A stretch of DNA of 64,000 nucleotides from Reticulascus tulasneorum. Taxonomy: Eukaryota > Ascomycota > Sordariomycetes > Glomerellales > Reticulascaceae. The stretch spans positions 248,001 through 312,000 of the forward strand of contig LSAX01000003.1 of NCBI GenBank assembly GCA_001557505.1, read 5' to 3'. Both the position numbers and the translations under genes were made by a program. The notes beneath the pieces are model-generated. The model did not search any database. It was not told the origin of the DNA and saw only the letters and a program-made list of their open reading frames with translations. This document shows, one piece after another, positions 33,319 to 44,612 of this stretch (positions are counted from its first letter, which is position 1; each line of letters opens with the position of its first letter).

Positions 33319-33788
33319 ATGAAGATCGCGGCAATCGTCTCAACCCTATTCGTCTCCGGCGTCTTCGGGGCCATAGGAAGCTTTTGCAGCGACTCTGATG
33401 TATGTTGACACTCGCATTTTCAACTACAGTTACTCACTCCACAGGGCCGTGTTGGAACATGCCAAAAGACATCGTTCTGCAACAACCACAACGGGATTAT
33501 CAAGAGCAATCTCTGCCCGTATGACCCCAATGATGTGAAGTGTTGTTTCCAACCCGAATGCAACTCCAACGGAATCTGTATGAAGGATAGCTTCTACTGC
33601 TACGGCTACTACTCAACGTGAGCCTTTCCATACACATTACACTTCCCGTGATGGCTGACTGTATACGCAGGGGCGACTGTCCCGGACCCAAGAACTATCG
33701 AGTAGGTATCCGCACATCGGCTTCACTTCGTACCGCTAACATGACGCAGTGCTGCAACCGAAACAACAAGCCGCCAGTCGCCGTTTAA
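33319..33788 (+). CDS. Small secreted cysteine-rich protein, four exons
   Basis: Exons 33319-33399, 33445-33617, 33671-33701 and 33750-33788 give 107 aa. Residues 1-17 are a signal peptide (MKIAAIVSTLFVSGVFG). The mature part is rich in Cys: GRVGTCQKTSFCNN, LCPYDPNDVKCC, PECNSNGICM, DSFYCYGYY, GDCPGPKNYRCC. The repeated CP.DP.DVKCC / CPGP..Y.CC pattern is known from the cysteine-rich region that precedes catalytic domains in some fungal secreted lysozyme-like and NlpC/P60-type proteins; here it occurs alone. Three introns in a 107-aa protein are typical of fungal effector-like genes. Function is unknown; a wall- or glycan-binding role is inference. Confidence 0.8.
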
Positions 33789-34119
33789 TCTGCGCAGGAT
33801 AGAAGAATAGTTCTCGAAAATAATTGAGTACTGGAGCGGCACAGGCAACAGGGGGCACTTTGGAATTTGGAGGGGATAGCAGATTGGCCCATTTGTATGT
33901 ATATGAATCACACAATGCCATTACGAAGCTATTGAACCATGCAATGTCACCAACGTTATACGAATCAACCTGAGCAAATTGAATTTTCCTATCTGACTCC
34001 GACAAAAGAAACGTAGCCTCAGATGACCAGACCATGTGCCTCCACGTCCGTCCCAAACGCCGACCGAAGATTTAGAATGAAGGTATCATACAGCAGCAAA
34101 CAGGTATATGACAAAAAAC
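33789..34119. other. Convergent 3' flanks, nothing recognised
   Basis: 331 bases between the cysteine-rich gene and the end of NOP58. AT-rich, with no motifs of note. Confidence 0.4.
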
Positions 34120-36380
34120 CTAAGCCCCTAGGGACGTCCGCTTCTTCTTGTGCTTCTTTTCCTTCTTCGGCGTTTCGTCGTCTTCAAGCTTCCGCTTCTT
34201 CTTGCCGTCGGCGGCAGCAGCCTTGACTGGCGTTTCCTCTGCCTTGCCCGCCTTAAGCTTGCTCTTCTCCTCTGCCTTGCGTATCTTCTTCAGTTCCTTC
34301 TTGCTGTAGACAACCGGCGTGCCGTCATCGTTGAGCTCAACATCTCCGCGTTCATACTTCCGCTTGAACTTGGACACACTAATGTCTGCGAGGGCGGCGA
34401 AGCGCTCGTAGTCCGCTTCTGTGAGCTTTGGAGCTTTAGACTTCTCGACCTTCGGGGCAGCCGGTGCCGCAGGCGACTTCCCGCTTCGTTGCTTCAGCTG
34501 CTCGGCCTTCTGCCATCGTCGCTCTTCGCGGTCCTCACGCCTAGCAAGCTGAGCGTTGCGAGCCGCGCGCGCCGCGGTCCGACTTTCGCTGAGCTCAAGG
34601 TTTCGCTCGTGTCGCTCCTTCTTGCGGGCCTTCTTGGCCTCACGCGTCGCACCCTCGATGGAGGACTGCCACTGATCCTTGGGGGACTCTGGGATGTCTT
34701 CGCTATCATCGGACACAGAGGCAAGGGTTGGTGATCCTGGGGCAGCGACACCGTTTCCAGCGACAGCATCTTCCATCTCCTCGTCCTCGTCATCCTCGTC
34801 GTCTTCCTCGTCGCTATCACTCTCTGCATCCTTCATCTCCTCGTCTACTTCCTCGATCAGTGGTCTCTTCAGCGTCTCCTTGGACTTCTTTTCCTTCAAT
34901 TTCTTCCCAGCTTTGCCGTTAACGTCGGCATCAGCAACACCGTCGGCGTCAGCGTTGTATTTTCGCACCTCCTTCAACGTGAATTGGCCAGGGGCGGTGA
35001 TCTGACCGTCTGGGCCAACACCGACTCCCTTGGGAAGGAGAGGTTTGCCCTCCATCTTCCGAAGCAGATTCTCGAGCTTGATCCGGCTGGTCAGGCCGTG
35101 GATACCCCGCTCCTCCTCGTCGAGCTCCTGGCCCTCAACCTCCTCGGTCAAAGCGTCAATGCGGAGGCCGAGGGAGGTCTTTGCGGCGAGTGATCGAGCA
35201 ATTTTACCCTTGTTCTTGCCGGTGGCCTGGCCGACAAGCGAGGAGTGGTAGATTATACCGTACTTGGGTGTGTCGTGCTTGGTCTTCAGGGCGCGGAACA
35301 GGGCCTTCTCAGCGCCGAAGATTTGGATGGTGGAACTGGGGGCCTTCGCAAGGTTTAGGAGGGATCCAGCGTGGGCGATGAGACGGGCACCAACGAGATA
35401 GCCAACGAGGGCTGTCAAATTGGGGGCGATGGCGCGCATACGAGTCTCCAGGTACGATGAGAGCTGAGTTCGGTAGTCAGAGTAGGTAATAACCTGCTGG
35501 GCGAGCAGTTGGATGTTATCGAGATCCTCCTCAGTGATTTCTGTGCCCATGCTGATTTCGGCTGCCGTCTTCACGGGTGTCTCCAACTCCTCGGGAAGGA
35601 CATCAGAGAGGTCGGCGTCCGAGAAATCGCTTCGCATGCCGACTGCGACTACAACCCTCGCATAGGCCAGGTTGTCATTGAGGATCTTGGCCAGCTCAGG
35701 GAAATGCCAACCGTACCATTCCTTGGTACGCATAGCGTAGACATTGAGCTCTTTGTCTAGATCATCCAAGAGTTTTATGGCCTGAATAATCATCGCATCA
35801 ATTTTATCGGCCGAAAACTTCAGCTTATGGCGCGAGATCGAATGCGACAAGCCCAGCGCCATTCGGTCAACCGTCTCAGGTAGGAGACCTGGAATCAGGG
35901 ATGACAGGTTCTCTCGTACGGCTCGGAAGAGATCCATCGAGGCCGCGTCGGCAACAGCAGTAATGTTGAACTGGGGTAATTTGGAAATTGCGTTTCCGAG
36001 CTTCAGATCCGCAACAGCGAGAGTTGCCTTCTTCTCGTCTTTGATCTCGTTCAGGAGGTTCGCAAGTATAGATGGGACCTTGCCCTCTCGCAAGGCTTCT
36101 GCCTCGGCCACCGCCACTGCGGAACTGTCGAACTTGACAAATTTTTTGAGCTTAAGCCTTGCCCGGTGTTAGTGAGACCACATGCTAAGTAAACAAAGAG
36201 TGACCATACATCTCATTGATCTTCTCAGACGTGGTGGGAGCCGTGGTGAGCTCGCTCCTCTCGAGCAGCTTCTTGTCGGTCGCCTTAAACAGGCCATAGC
36301 TATTGAGTTTAGCACGGTCTATCAAGTCAGCAGCAGGAAACTTACCCTGCTGGCGTCTCAGCAAGAACGAAGAGAGGCAT
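34120..36380 (-). CDS. NOP58: Nucleolar protein Nop58 (box C/D snoRNP core), three exons
   Basis: Exons 36380-36346, 36299-36210 and 36157-34120 give 720 aa starting [16 protein letters not shown], the typical Nop58 N-terminus. The NOP5 N-terminal domain is followed by a coiled-coil region ([29 protein letters not shown]). The Nop domain carries [19 protein letters not shown] and [13 protein letters not shown], with [14 protein letters not shown] near 342 and [14 protein letters not shown] after it. The C-terminus is a long charged tail ending in KKE/D-type repeats ([10 protein letters not shown]). Nop58 binds box C/D snoRNAs and fibrillarin and is needed for rRNA 2'-O-methylation. The protein is about 120 residues longer than I expect, because of an acidic plus Arg/Glu-rich insert around residues 475-600. 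Confidence 0.95.
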
Positions 36381-36726
36381 TTTGATTGTCACTTCTCGTC
36401 GATTCTTTCCTAGATTTCCCAGTAGGTGGTCCTCCGCGTTGGTGAATTGTGTTTCGCGGAGGGGAAAGTATAGTAGGCGGGTTTGTGAAATTTTTCAGGA
36501 CAAGCTCCACCAATTTTTTTTTTACTTGCTGCATCTTGTCCCACACCAATTGGCAAGTGGGATGGGGCCGGAGCACGTATTATCTATTTTCCGACTAGAG
36601 CTGGTCCGTGCACCAACTTCGTAATGATCTTGCTAAGAAGCTTGAAGGCATCCATGATCTCGATCACACGAAAGTCCGATTCCTCAATTCTCCAAAACTT
36701 GCCATCCTCAACTCACAGTTCCCGCA
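36381..36726. other. Divergent promoter of NOP58 and VMA6
   Basis: 346 bases shared by two housekeeping genes read in opposite directions. It contains a T run near 36511-36522. No specific factor sites are claimed. Confidence 0.5.
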
Positions 36727-37967
36727 ATGGAGGGTCTCTTCTTTAACGTGAACAATGGGTAACACGCACAATCCGACCGTCTTTGGGGCCTGGCTGACGC
36801 AAATAGCTACATTGAGGGCATAATTCGCGGCTATAGGAATGGTCTCTTGACCGGCTCCAACTACAGCAACCTCACGCAGTGCGAGACGATCGATGGTTGG
36901 TCGCCAATCTTGTTTTATGAGTTTTGTTCTAATATCCGCTAGATCTCAAGCTCCAGCTTGGCCCCGCCTACGGCGACTTCCTCGGCACCCTCCCTCCGAA
37001 CCCATCGACATCGAGCCTCGCAGCCAAGACGACAGACAAGCTCGTCTCCGAATTCAGATACGTACGTGCCAACGCAGTCGGGTCTCTAGCCAAGTTTATG
37101 GACTTTCTCACATACGGGTACATGATCGACAACGTCGCCCTACTGATCACCGGCACGCTGCATGAACGAGATACTCGGGAGCTGCTGGACCGATGCCACC
37201 CGCTGGGATGGTTCGAGACCATGCCTGTACTCTGCGTCGCAACCAACATCGAGGAGTTGTACAATAGCGTCCTGATCGAGACCCCGTTAGCGCCTTTTTT
37301 CAAGGGAAGCCTTAGTCATCAGGATCTGGACGAGCTCAACATTGAAATCGTGCGCAACACTCTGTACAAGAACTACCTCGAGGAGTTTTACAACTTTGTC
37401 AACTCCGATGCCGATATGGCAAGCACACCTACATCCGAAGTGATGTCCGAAATACTGGAGTTCGAGGCCGACCGACGGGCGATCAACATCACGCTCAACT
37501 CCTTCGGTACCGAGCTGAACAAGGGCGACCGTAAGAAGCTCTACCCTAGCTTCGGCAAGCTCTACCCCGAAGGCACTCTAATGCTATCGCGTGCGGATGA
37601 CTTTGAGGGTGTGCGACTGGCGGTTGATGGCATTCAGGACTACAAGACCTTCTTCGATGCGGCCGGCCTAGGTGGTGGCGCGTCAGGTCCAGGCAACATG
37701 GGTGGCGGCTCCAGCTCCGACGGAAAGAGCCTTGAAGACATGTTTTACAAGAAAGAGATGGAGATTTCCAAGAGTGCATTTACCAGGCAGTTCACGTACG
37801 CCATAGTCTATGCTTGGGTAAAGCTGAGGGAGCAGGTATGTTGTCCGCACTGCTGATGAGAGTAGAAAGCTGACCGATGTTAGGAAATCCGAAACATCAC
37901 CTGGATTGCTGAGTGTATAGCGCAGAACCAGAAGGATAGGATCGGCAACTACATTAGCGTGTTCTAA
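36727..37967 (+). CDS. VMA6: V-type proton ATPase subunit d, four exons
   Basis: Exons 36727-36758, 36807-36895, 36943-37835 and 37884-37967 give 365 aa. The protein starts MEGLFFNVNNGYIEGIIRG and has TQCETIDDLKLQL, KFMDFLTYGYMIDNVALLI, CHPLGWFETM and IEELYNSVLIETPLAPFF. It ends RNITWIAECIAQNQKDRIG, all strongly conserved in subunit d/Vma6. This subunit sits on top of the proteolipid ring and couples it to the central stalk of the vacuolar H+-ATPase. A Gly/Ser-rich insert (GLGGGASGPGNMGGGSS) lies near residue 295. The length is close to the family norm of about 350 aa. It is divergent from NOP58 over 346 bases. Confidence 0.95.
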
Positions 37968-38107
37968 TGCCGCTCTGTCTTCATCCTGTAGAATACCATC
38001 GCATAATTCAAGTTCGCACATGGCGCAAGGAGGCATGGCCGGTGGCAAGGAAGACGGTCATCTTCGGTATAGTGTACATAGAGGACAATTACAAGTCTAG
38101 TCATATC

Positions 38108-39116
38108 CTACAGGCTGATCTGCTCTTTCCATGTGGCAGGGGACATGCCCAACTCCTGCAGCAGGTTTGTCCAACGCTCGCTGCCGCGCTCCTTCTTCTC
38201 CATGTACGTTAACAACCTTTGCCTCCGATGGCATAGCACCCTCAGATTCCGCTTGTTATGCTTGTCTTTGTGCCCCCTATTCTGTGAGAGCTCCTGAGAC
38301 AGCTTCCGGATCTTGACAGTCAGGATCGCAATTTGCACTTCGGAGCTCCCAGTATCGGGGCCACTCCTCTCTGGCATTGGCGTTGTGTTGGTCATGATCG
38401 ATGGGGGCTTCAGCGCGAGGTTCTTGTCCGTGTTGTGCCTACCAAACTTTTCAATGCACCGCTTGAAGTTGATATGACGCTTTATCTTCGAGTTCGAGCT
38501 GTTGAGAGACACGATTCGCTTCATTGCCTCCACGGCCCGTTTATGGTTCTCCTCATGTTCCCGCTCCGCTTGCTCCTCAGCTTCTGGGTCCACTAGGTCG
38601 CGAGACTCGCTCTTCACCGGCTTTGTCAAAATGTATGAATGCTGGATAGCGTTGTCCACCTCTTCTCGGGTCAAAAGATGGCCGAGAACTTCGGGAGAGG
38701 TCGGTAGAGGATGAGGCTCGGATACTATCTTGCCGTCCTTGTCTTTCTGGGCGCGAGACAATGGTTCTTGTCCGACAGAGTCAAAGGACTCGACGAACGG
38801 TGTCGGTATGCCATGTACAGGATCGCCCCATCGTGCATCCCTCACCGCCTGCAGCTCGCCCTGCCTCTTGACATTGGCGGCCTTACGCTGTTGGGCTTGG
38901 GCCCATTTGTATGGATCTTGCTTGGCCTTTCGCCTCTTCTCCCTCAGCGATAGGTTGGCCGTGTGGATGATGGGAAGGAAGCTCTGGGTTGCTGGCTTCG
39001 TAGCCGGTCGGAGGCACACTGTAACCAGTCAGCAGTCAGGACGGTGAATGGGATGCAAAGCAGATCTTACAATTGAAGACCCCTAACCTCTGCAGGTTCT
39101 GCAATCGGGGAGGCAT
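38108..39116 (-). CDS. MRPS28: Mitochondrial small-subunit ribosomal protein uS15m, two exons
   Basis: Exons 39116-39071 and 39018-38108 give 318 aa. The N-terminus MPPRLQNLQRLGVFN is arginine-containing and free of acidic residues, like a mitochondrial presequence. A long basic extension follows (SLREKRRKAKQDPYKW). The S15 domain is at the C-terminus: KCIEKFGRHNTD-like region, then GSSEVQIAILTVKIRKLSQEL, NRGHKDKHNKRNLRVLCHRRQ region and RLLTYMEKKERGSERWTNLL. This is the bacterial S15 signature, and yeast Mrps28 is the counterpart. It binds the central domain of mitochondrial small-subunit rRNA. It is convergent with VMA6, 140 bases apart. Confidence 0.92.
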
Positions 39117-39424
39117 GGCGTCTGGGTTGGTCTGCAGTGTATTCAGATCGTGAGTCGCTACAAAATTTCCAGCAGACTTAAGGACGAAGACACTGCCCAA
39201 TTTGGTTTAGCGCGTTTCTCACGTGCAGTAGGTACCTTTGTATCTGAAGCATTTTGAGCTAGCCCTCTTTAGTTCTAGCGGGGTCAGGGCAAGCACCACA
39301 CACATTTTGGGAATTGCAGCTTTCGCGAACTTTTCTGCTGCAGTCCACGAACTTTTCTTGCGGATTCTCGACTTCTCTTCCACCACACCGCTCTGTAGGA
39401 AGGAAGATTGAAACTACACTCAAG

Positions 39425-40417
39425 ATGGCGCCCGCAAACCTGCCATCGATCTTCAATGCCACGTCCCAGGATATTGAGATGCTGCTTGCAGCGCAATCTC
39501 ACCTGGGCAGCAAGAACTTGCAGACCCATATGGAACCCTACCTGTGGAAGACTCGCGCCGATGGTGTGAACGTCCTCAACATTGGCAAGACCTGGTGAGT
39601 TTGAGCAAGCAAAAGATTTAGTACCTATCTAACCAGTTGCAAGGGAAAAAATCGTCCTCGCCGCCCGAATCATCGTCGCCATCGACAACCCCGCCGATAT
39701 TTGTGTCATCTCCGCCCGTCCGTACGGCCAGCGAGCTGTGCTCAAGTTTGCCGCCCACACCGGAGCCGTCGCCATCGCCGGACGATTTACCCCTGGTAGC
39801 TTCACGAATTACATCACCCGATCCTTCAAGGAACCCCGCCTCATCATCGTCACCGATCCCCGCACTGACGCCCAGGCAATCAAGGAGGCCAGTTACGTTA
39901 ACATCCCGGTCATCGCCCTCTGCGACACTGACTCCCCGACCGAGTACGTCGACGTCGCCATCCCAACCAACAACAAGGGTCGCCACGCCATCGGCCTGGT
40001 CTGGTGGATGCTCGCCCGCGAGGTCCTGAGACTTCGAGGCACCATCTACAACCGAGAGACGCCATGGGACGTCATGGTGGATCTGTACTTCTGTATGCTG
40101 CTCTTGATAATTGGAAGGTGAACTCGTGCTGACAAATGACCCTAGACCGCGATCCCGAAGCTGAGGCCGAAGAGAAGGCTGAGGAGGAGAAGCTACCTGG
40201 CGTGGAGGAGGTTGGCGCTGCTGCCATCGAGTCTGGTTTCCCCGCCACAGGTGATTGGGAGGCTGCCCCTGCCGGATTCCCAGCTGGTGCAGGTTGGGAC
40301 GGAGCTACTGGTGATGAATGGGGTGCGACCGGTGCCACGCCTGCTGCTCCTGCTGCCACTGGAACCGGCACCGCTGAATGGGGTGGCGAGGCCGCTAAGG
40401 GCGAGTCTCAGTGGTAG
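39425..40417 (+). CDS. RPS0: Cytosolic 40S ribosomal protein uS2 (SA / RPS0), three exons
   Basis: Exons 39425-39594, 39644-40092 and 40146-40417 give 296 aa starting [19 protein letters not shown]. Motifs include [37 protein letters not shown], the phosphate-binding-like [10 protein letters not shown], and [16 protein letters not shown] with [11 protein letters not shown], all invariant in RPS0/RPSA. The C-terminal tail after [19 protein letters not shown] is acidic and then Gly/Ala/Trp-rich with GEWG-like repeats, as is usual in fungi. The protein acts in 40S maturation and 20S pre-rRNA processing. Its ATG lies about 300 bases from the divergent uS15m start, so two ribosomal protein genes share a promoter region. 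Confidence 0.96.
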
Positions 40418-41676
40418 GAGGAGCTACGCAGAGCTGAGAGGAATCCCGTGGGCACAGGATGGTAAAACTTCCGGGCTCATTTTCGCGAAAGCTTACTTGG
40501 GCAAGGGTCAACTTGACCGTACTAATGAGGGAAAGATACTCGAACTGATTTGCGGCCATGGCCGCTGGTTGGGGAGAGGGAAAGCCCTGTATGGTCAAAG
40601 GGATGGACTTGAACGTTATTCCGCCCGGTCCGTAGACTTAATGCGTTAGACACTCAGGACGATCAAACTTATAATGAGAGCTCATGTTTTGACTCTCAAT
40701 CCTGATTCCACATTCTCGCGTAGCATCCCGGGCATGAGGTCTACAATCTATGGGCTACCATGTTTCGCTAAAAGGCAAAGACGCCGACCATCGTAATCGA
40801 AGGTAGCACCCTCTATTGGGTCAACAAATTATGCATCATAATCACCATTTCGTGTCCTGTTTTGCCACTAACTTAGCTGCAAAGTAATCCTTGGCCAAGA
40901 TTGTATAGCAGATGTGTTCTCCCAGATATACATCTCAAAGGCGCTCAGATCAATCGTACTAGTGGAAGGAATCGTGAGTTCAGCAGTAATCTATGGCTCC
41001 TCTTTGAGGACACCGCCGGCGAGCTCCATTCGAAATGATGAACCCCTAGGAAAGTGTAGAATCCGTACACTATCCCCGTTGTTCATACGCTGGCTGAGTG
41101 CCTCGAGACTCAATGCGTCAAGGTGCAGAGCACAGACCCCCCAAACATTGACTGAGTTTGTCGGTTGAGTGCTTGTGGCGCAGTGGGTGGCTGATTCAAT
41201 GGACTTTCTATTGCATGCAGTTACCAATGATCGTTACGCACCAGTCGAAGAAAGAATCCCAAATTGGGCCGCGCAGTAAGCCTCAGAAACTTCACGACAC
41301 TCGCAAATACTCTAGCGTAGCTGCAGACTCCCCAGAACAAAGCTGTCCTCAGTAGTTCCTCGAGCACTGGCCATTTTCTTTTCGATTTGCCAATATGTGG
41401 CTTACCTGCTGCTATGCGGTCTTTTCTGCAGCTAAAAAGAGCTAAGAACTTGAACCTCAAGAGGGAGGGAAACATCGCAGGCTCCCGCAGTCAAGTCAAA
41501 GCAGCACCATCCTCAGTAGCATGTGAGCCCGATGTTGTATAAATACCCCGAATCCAAACCGCCATGATGCAGTTGCATCCTAGTTACCACAAGCAGTCCA
41601 GTTGCAGAGTGTTTATTCCTATCAAGCTCTTCGATAGCAAGCTCTGATTTTGGGTCGTCACTAAACCCTTTGCAAA
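40418..41676. other. Intergenic, no gene seen
   Basis: About 1.26 kb. 3' flank of RPS0 and promoter of the small secreted-protein gene; a TATAAATA element lies near 41537. Short frames carry no domain signal. Confidence 0.45.
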
Positions 41677-42102
41677 ATGAAACTCAACATCTACCTTGCC
41701 CTGCTTAGCGTCATGGCCGGCCAAAGCCTCGCCACCGTTGCCATCGGCCTTGCCCAAATGAACAACCCCAAAAACGGTGTGTTTCCTTTGAGAATACCGC
41801 ACAGAAGACATATGCTTATGTTCCTTTCCCCCTCGAATAGTTGCTTGGATAGATGGTGATATTCCATGTGCCAACGCCAAGGCTTCGGCGTGGGAAATCC
41901 TTGCGAGAAGCCCTTCACACTCCGCAATGGAAGAACGTACCGTCTTAAATGGTGCGGTACCGATGATTTCGCCCTATACAACCAGAACGGCAACAGCACC
42001 AGCTTCAACCACAAGTGCGTCTGGGCGAAGTCCACCTGGACTTTCGGCGACGGGTGCATGACGCTTGGAACCACTACTGTGAAGCAGCTCTACTTGTGCT
42101 AG
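41677..42102 (+). pseudogene. Small secreted cysteine-rich protein gene with an apparent 1-bp frameshift
   Basis: Exon 1 (41677-41776) encodes the signal peptide MKLNIYLALLSVMAGQSLA and continues to NNPKN. The intron starts GTGTGTTT and ends at 41840 or 41852, after which the reading phase gives DGDIPCANA. The remaining clear protein is in the next frame: GFGVGNPCEKPFTLRNGR, LKWCGTDDFALYNQNG, HKCVWAKSTWTFGDGC and a stop at 42102. No splice site joins the two parts; loss of one base near 41880 in a CGCCAAGG context would explain it. The mature part has six or more Cys and looks like a fungal effector-type protein of about 100 aa. It is either a recent pseudogene or a base error in the assembly. 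Confidence 0.65.
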
Positions 42103-42380
42103 GCGCGGCGTCGGTGGAAGCATGAGCTATGGATGGGATAATTGCGCTGTGCTTGTGTGATATGCCAACGAACAGTCTTCAAGACATTGCTGTAACACGC
42201 AGAGGCGGCCGGCTACTAGTGTATAGGTAGTTATAGCTTATCTGATAGCCTAATGGCCCTTACTCTCTACTCTTACAGGAGGTTCCGGACATGTACTGTT
42301 GGAAATCATAAACTCTATTGATGGGTAATCCGCATGCGATGATATCTAGTGCTAACCGGCACTTCTTGCAAATCTATTGA
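42103..42380. other. Convergent 3' flanks, nothing recognised
   Basis: Short spacer between the small secreted-protein gene and the GT2 gene. Confidence 0.4.
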
Positions 42381-44612
42381 CTACGCCACGATAAAGGTAG
42401 CCACAAAAAGCACAGTTGTGTAAGCCGTGGTAGCTATACATTCCAGTGCTGTCCCGCTCTCCTGGGCTACGAACGCATTCCCCTTGCTCTTCGGTTTCGG
42501 ATGTGCCACTCGTGTACGGTGATCTCTGTCCAGAAGTTCCTCGCGGTCGGGTACCGAAGGAGGATCGATGGCATAGGCCACAGGCGTCCAGAGAGAGCTG
42601 CAGATGAGCAGAAACGTAACGGGAGGCCAGAACGCGTGCGTTACTAGGCAGAGAAGGGCATCCCGCAAGGATCTTTGCTGCACTGTGCATCGGTACGCGC
42701 TAATGACCACCGAAATGAGAGTCAAGTAGACGAAGACAAGGTGGAAAATAGCCAGGTTATGGACGAGAATCCCCTTGAGCCTGCGGAACATGCCCTTCCT
42801 GGACTTGGCACTTCGTTCATTCAGTTCTGACTCGATGGATCCAGTAGGGTTGAAAGCCTGAGTTTGACCTCCGAGCCAGCTCGGTAAGATGAAAGACCGC
42901 AGTATGTACAAGGCGATGTACGGTGTCAACCAGAGCTGGAGTCGAGTCGCGCGGTAGCTGTTCTGATAGCCCACAGGGAGGGAGAGCGTGTACTCGCAGA
43001 TTCGAGTGCATATGGTGCTCGCCCAACAAAGACGGATCAGTAGCCGGAGCTGGTCCTCGTTGGAGTAAGCGATCAATGGGCCGTTCATGACGAGAACGAC
43101 TGGCAAGGTAAAGATGGAGAGTATCAGAAACACGGCGTATAGATTGAGGCAGGCGTAGAGGCAGCCCACAAACCGCTGGGCAAAGGTCAGTGCCCGGACC
43201 TTGTCCCCGAAGAGGCAGAAATTCATCTTGAAGGTATTGTCGACGGTTCCGATCGCCCATCGAGTGCGTTGCTTGAGATGACCGCCGAAATCCTCTGGCA
43301 CAGTGCCGAATTGGAGAGGTTCGTGGACATAGGCCGTCTTCCAACCCTTGCCGAGCATGAGAGTAGAGGTGGCCACGTCCTCAGCTAACGAGCCAAGAGG
43401 GAACTTGCCAATATCGTCTATGGCCTGACGGCGGAAGACATAGCCGGAGCCGGTACACCAAGCGACACCGAACGCGTCCTTGATGGGCTCTATCACGTGA
43501 ACGAAGAAATCCAAGCTTTGTCCCAAAGGATCATTAGCTGGAGTATTGTAAAAGAGCTGTGGCGGGCAAGCCATAGCCATTCGAGTGTCCAAAAGCAAGT
43601 GAGGGAGCAACGCTCGAAGCCAGTGTCGCTCCGGAATCTATCATACATTATATTAGCTATCGGGCCAGGGAATCCAGGAGAAGGATTCTTACCATATCAG
43701 CATCCAAGGCAGCCATATATTCTGCAGCCCCCCCTGGCAACTGTGCAACCAATTCAAGCCCGTAGTTGAGATTGCCTGACTTGTAGTGGTGCGGCACGCC
43801 GGGATACTTGGGTCGAGCCGCATAAAACACATTTGGGTACGACATGGTTAGAAGGCGCACGGAATCACCCAATTCCGACGATTTGCCGTCATCCAGCACG
43901 ACGACACGAAACTTGTCTTGCGGGTAGTCGATGTCGCAAGCGGCGCGAACGGTGTCAATGACTAGATCGTGATCTTCGCCGCAACAGGTGACGAAAATAT
44001 CAACGGTAGGGACATCGTTCCCGTGAAGTCTCAGCTTGGGCCTGGCCCTCTTCTTCATCGCACCCACGATCAACGCCTCGTGAGCTATCGAGGGCAGCGC
44101 CACAGCGAGCTCCAGCCCTATGAAGACCCAGGCCTGATAGTAGATGCCGTTCGATGCCCATTGAGCCCAGACAACGCAGGCAATGCGGAGACTGATGTAA
44201 GCAATGTACAGAATGATGTTGGCGAACGCGATAAATGGTGTTGCGTGGTAGAGATATCGTCTCCAGCCCTTCCAGGTATCGGCATCATCCCGGTCTTGCA
44301 ACCGTTCAATGTTGTCGAGGCTAACAGAAGGAGATTGGATGAGTCCAACATAACTTAAACCCTATTCAACGCAAAACCCAAAACTCGTTAGCTACAGCGG
44401 GAGGAAGTCGGAAGGGAACCATCCTACCGTCCATGCAGATTGTACCGAACTTGGTGTGGCCCAAGGAGACCCTCCCGTGGAAGTACTAGAATCACAGTTA
44501 GACTATGGTCTGGGCAGGGCAGTCCTGGAGTGACACACTCATTCTTCTCCGAGATGTGAAGTTCTTTTGAACTGATCTGGACTCTCTCTTTGAGATCTTT
44601 CTTGTCCTCCAT
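42381..44612 (-). CDS. Cellulose-synthase-like processive glycosyltransferase (GT2), four exons
   Basis: Exons 44612-44539, 44485-44428, 44361-43693 and 43637-42381 give 685 aa. Two membrane helices (FIAFANIILYIAYISLRIA and YYQAWVFIGLELAVAL) precede the GT-A domain. The catalytic motifs are all present: CCGED near 172, VLDDGKS (Asp201/Asp202), DAD at 264-266, CTGSGYVFRR near 328, the base in AEDVATS (353-354) and QRTRW (390-394). Five or six more helices follow, ending LECIATTAYTTVLFVATFIVA. The D, DxD, ED, QxxRW set defines processive synthases such as BcsA. Fungal members include Aspergillus CelA/Tft1-type mixed-linkage glucan synthases, but the product here cannot be read from sequence. 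Exons 1 and 2 are less certain than 3 and 4. It is divergent from GH12. Confidence 0.88.

Noticed and set aside
34150..34734. A 194-codon plus-strand frame opposite NOP58
   Set aside because: It is the complement of the charged low-complexity tail of NOP58; Leu/Arg-rich translation with no domain.
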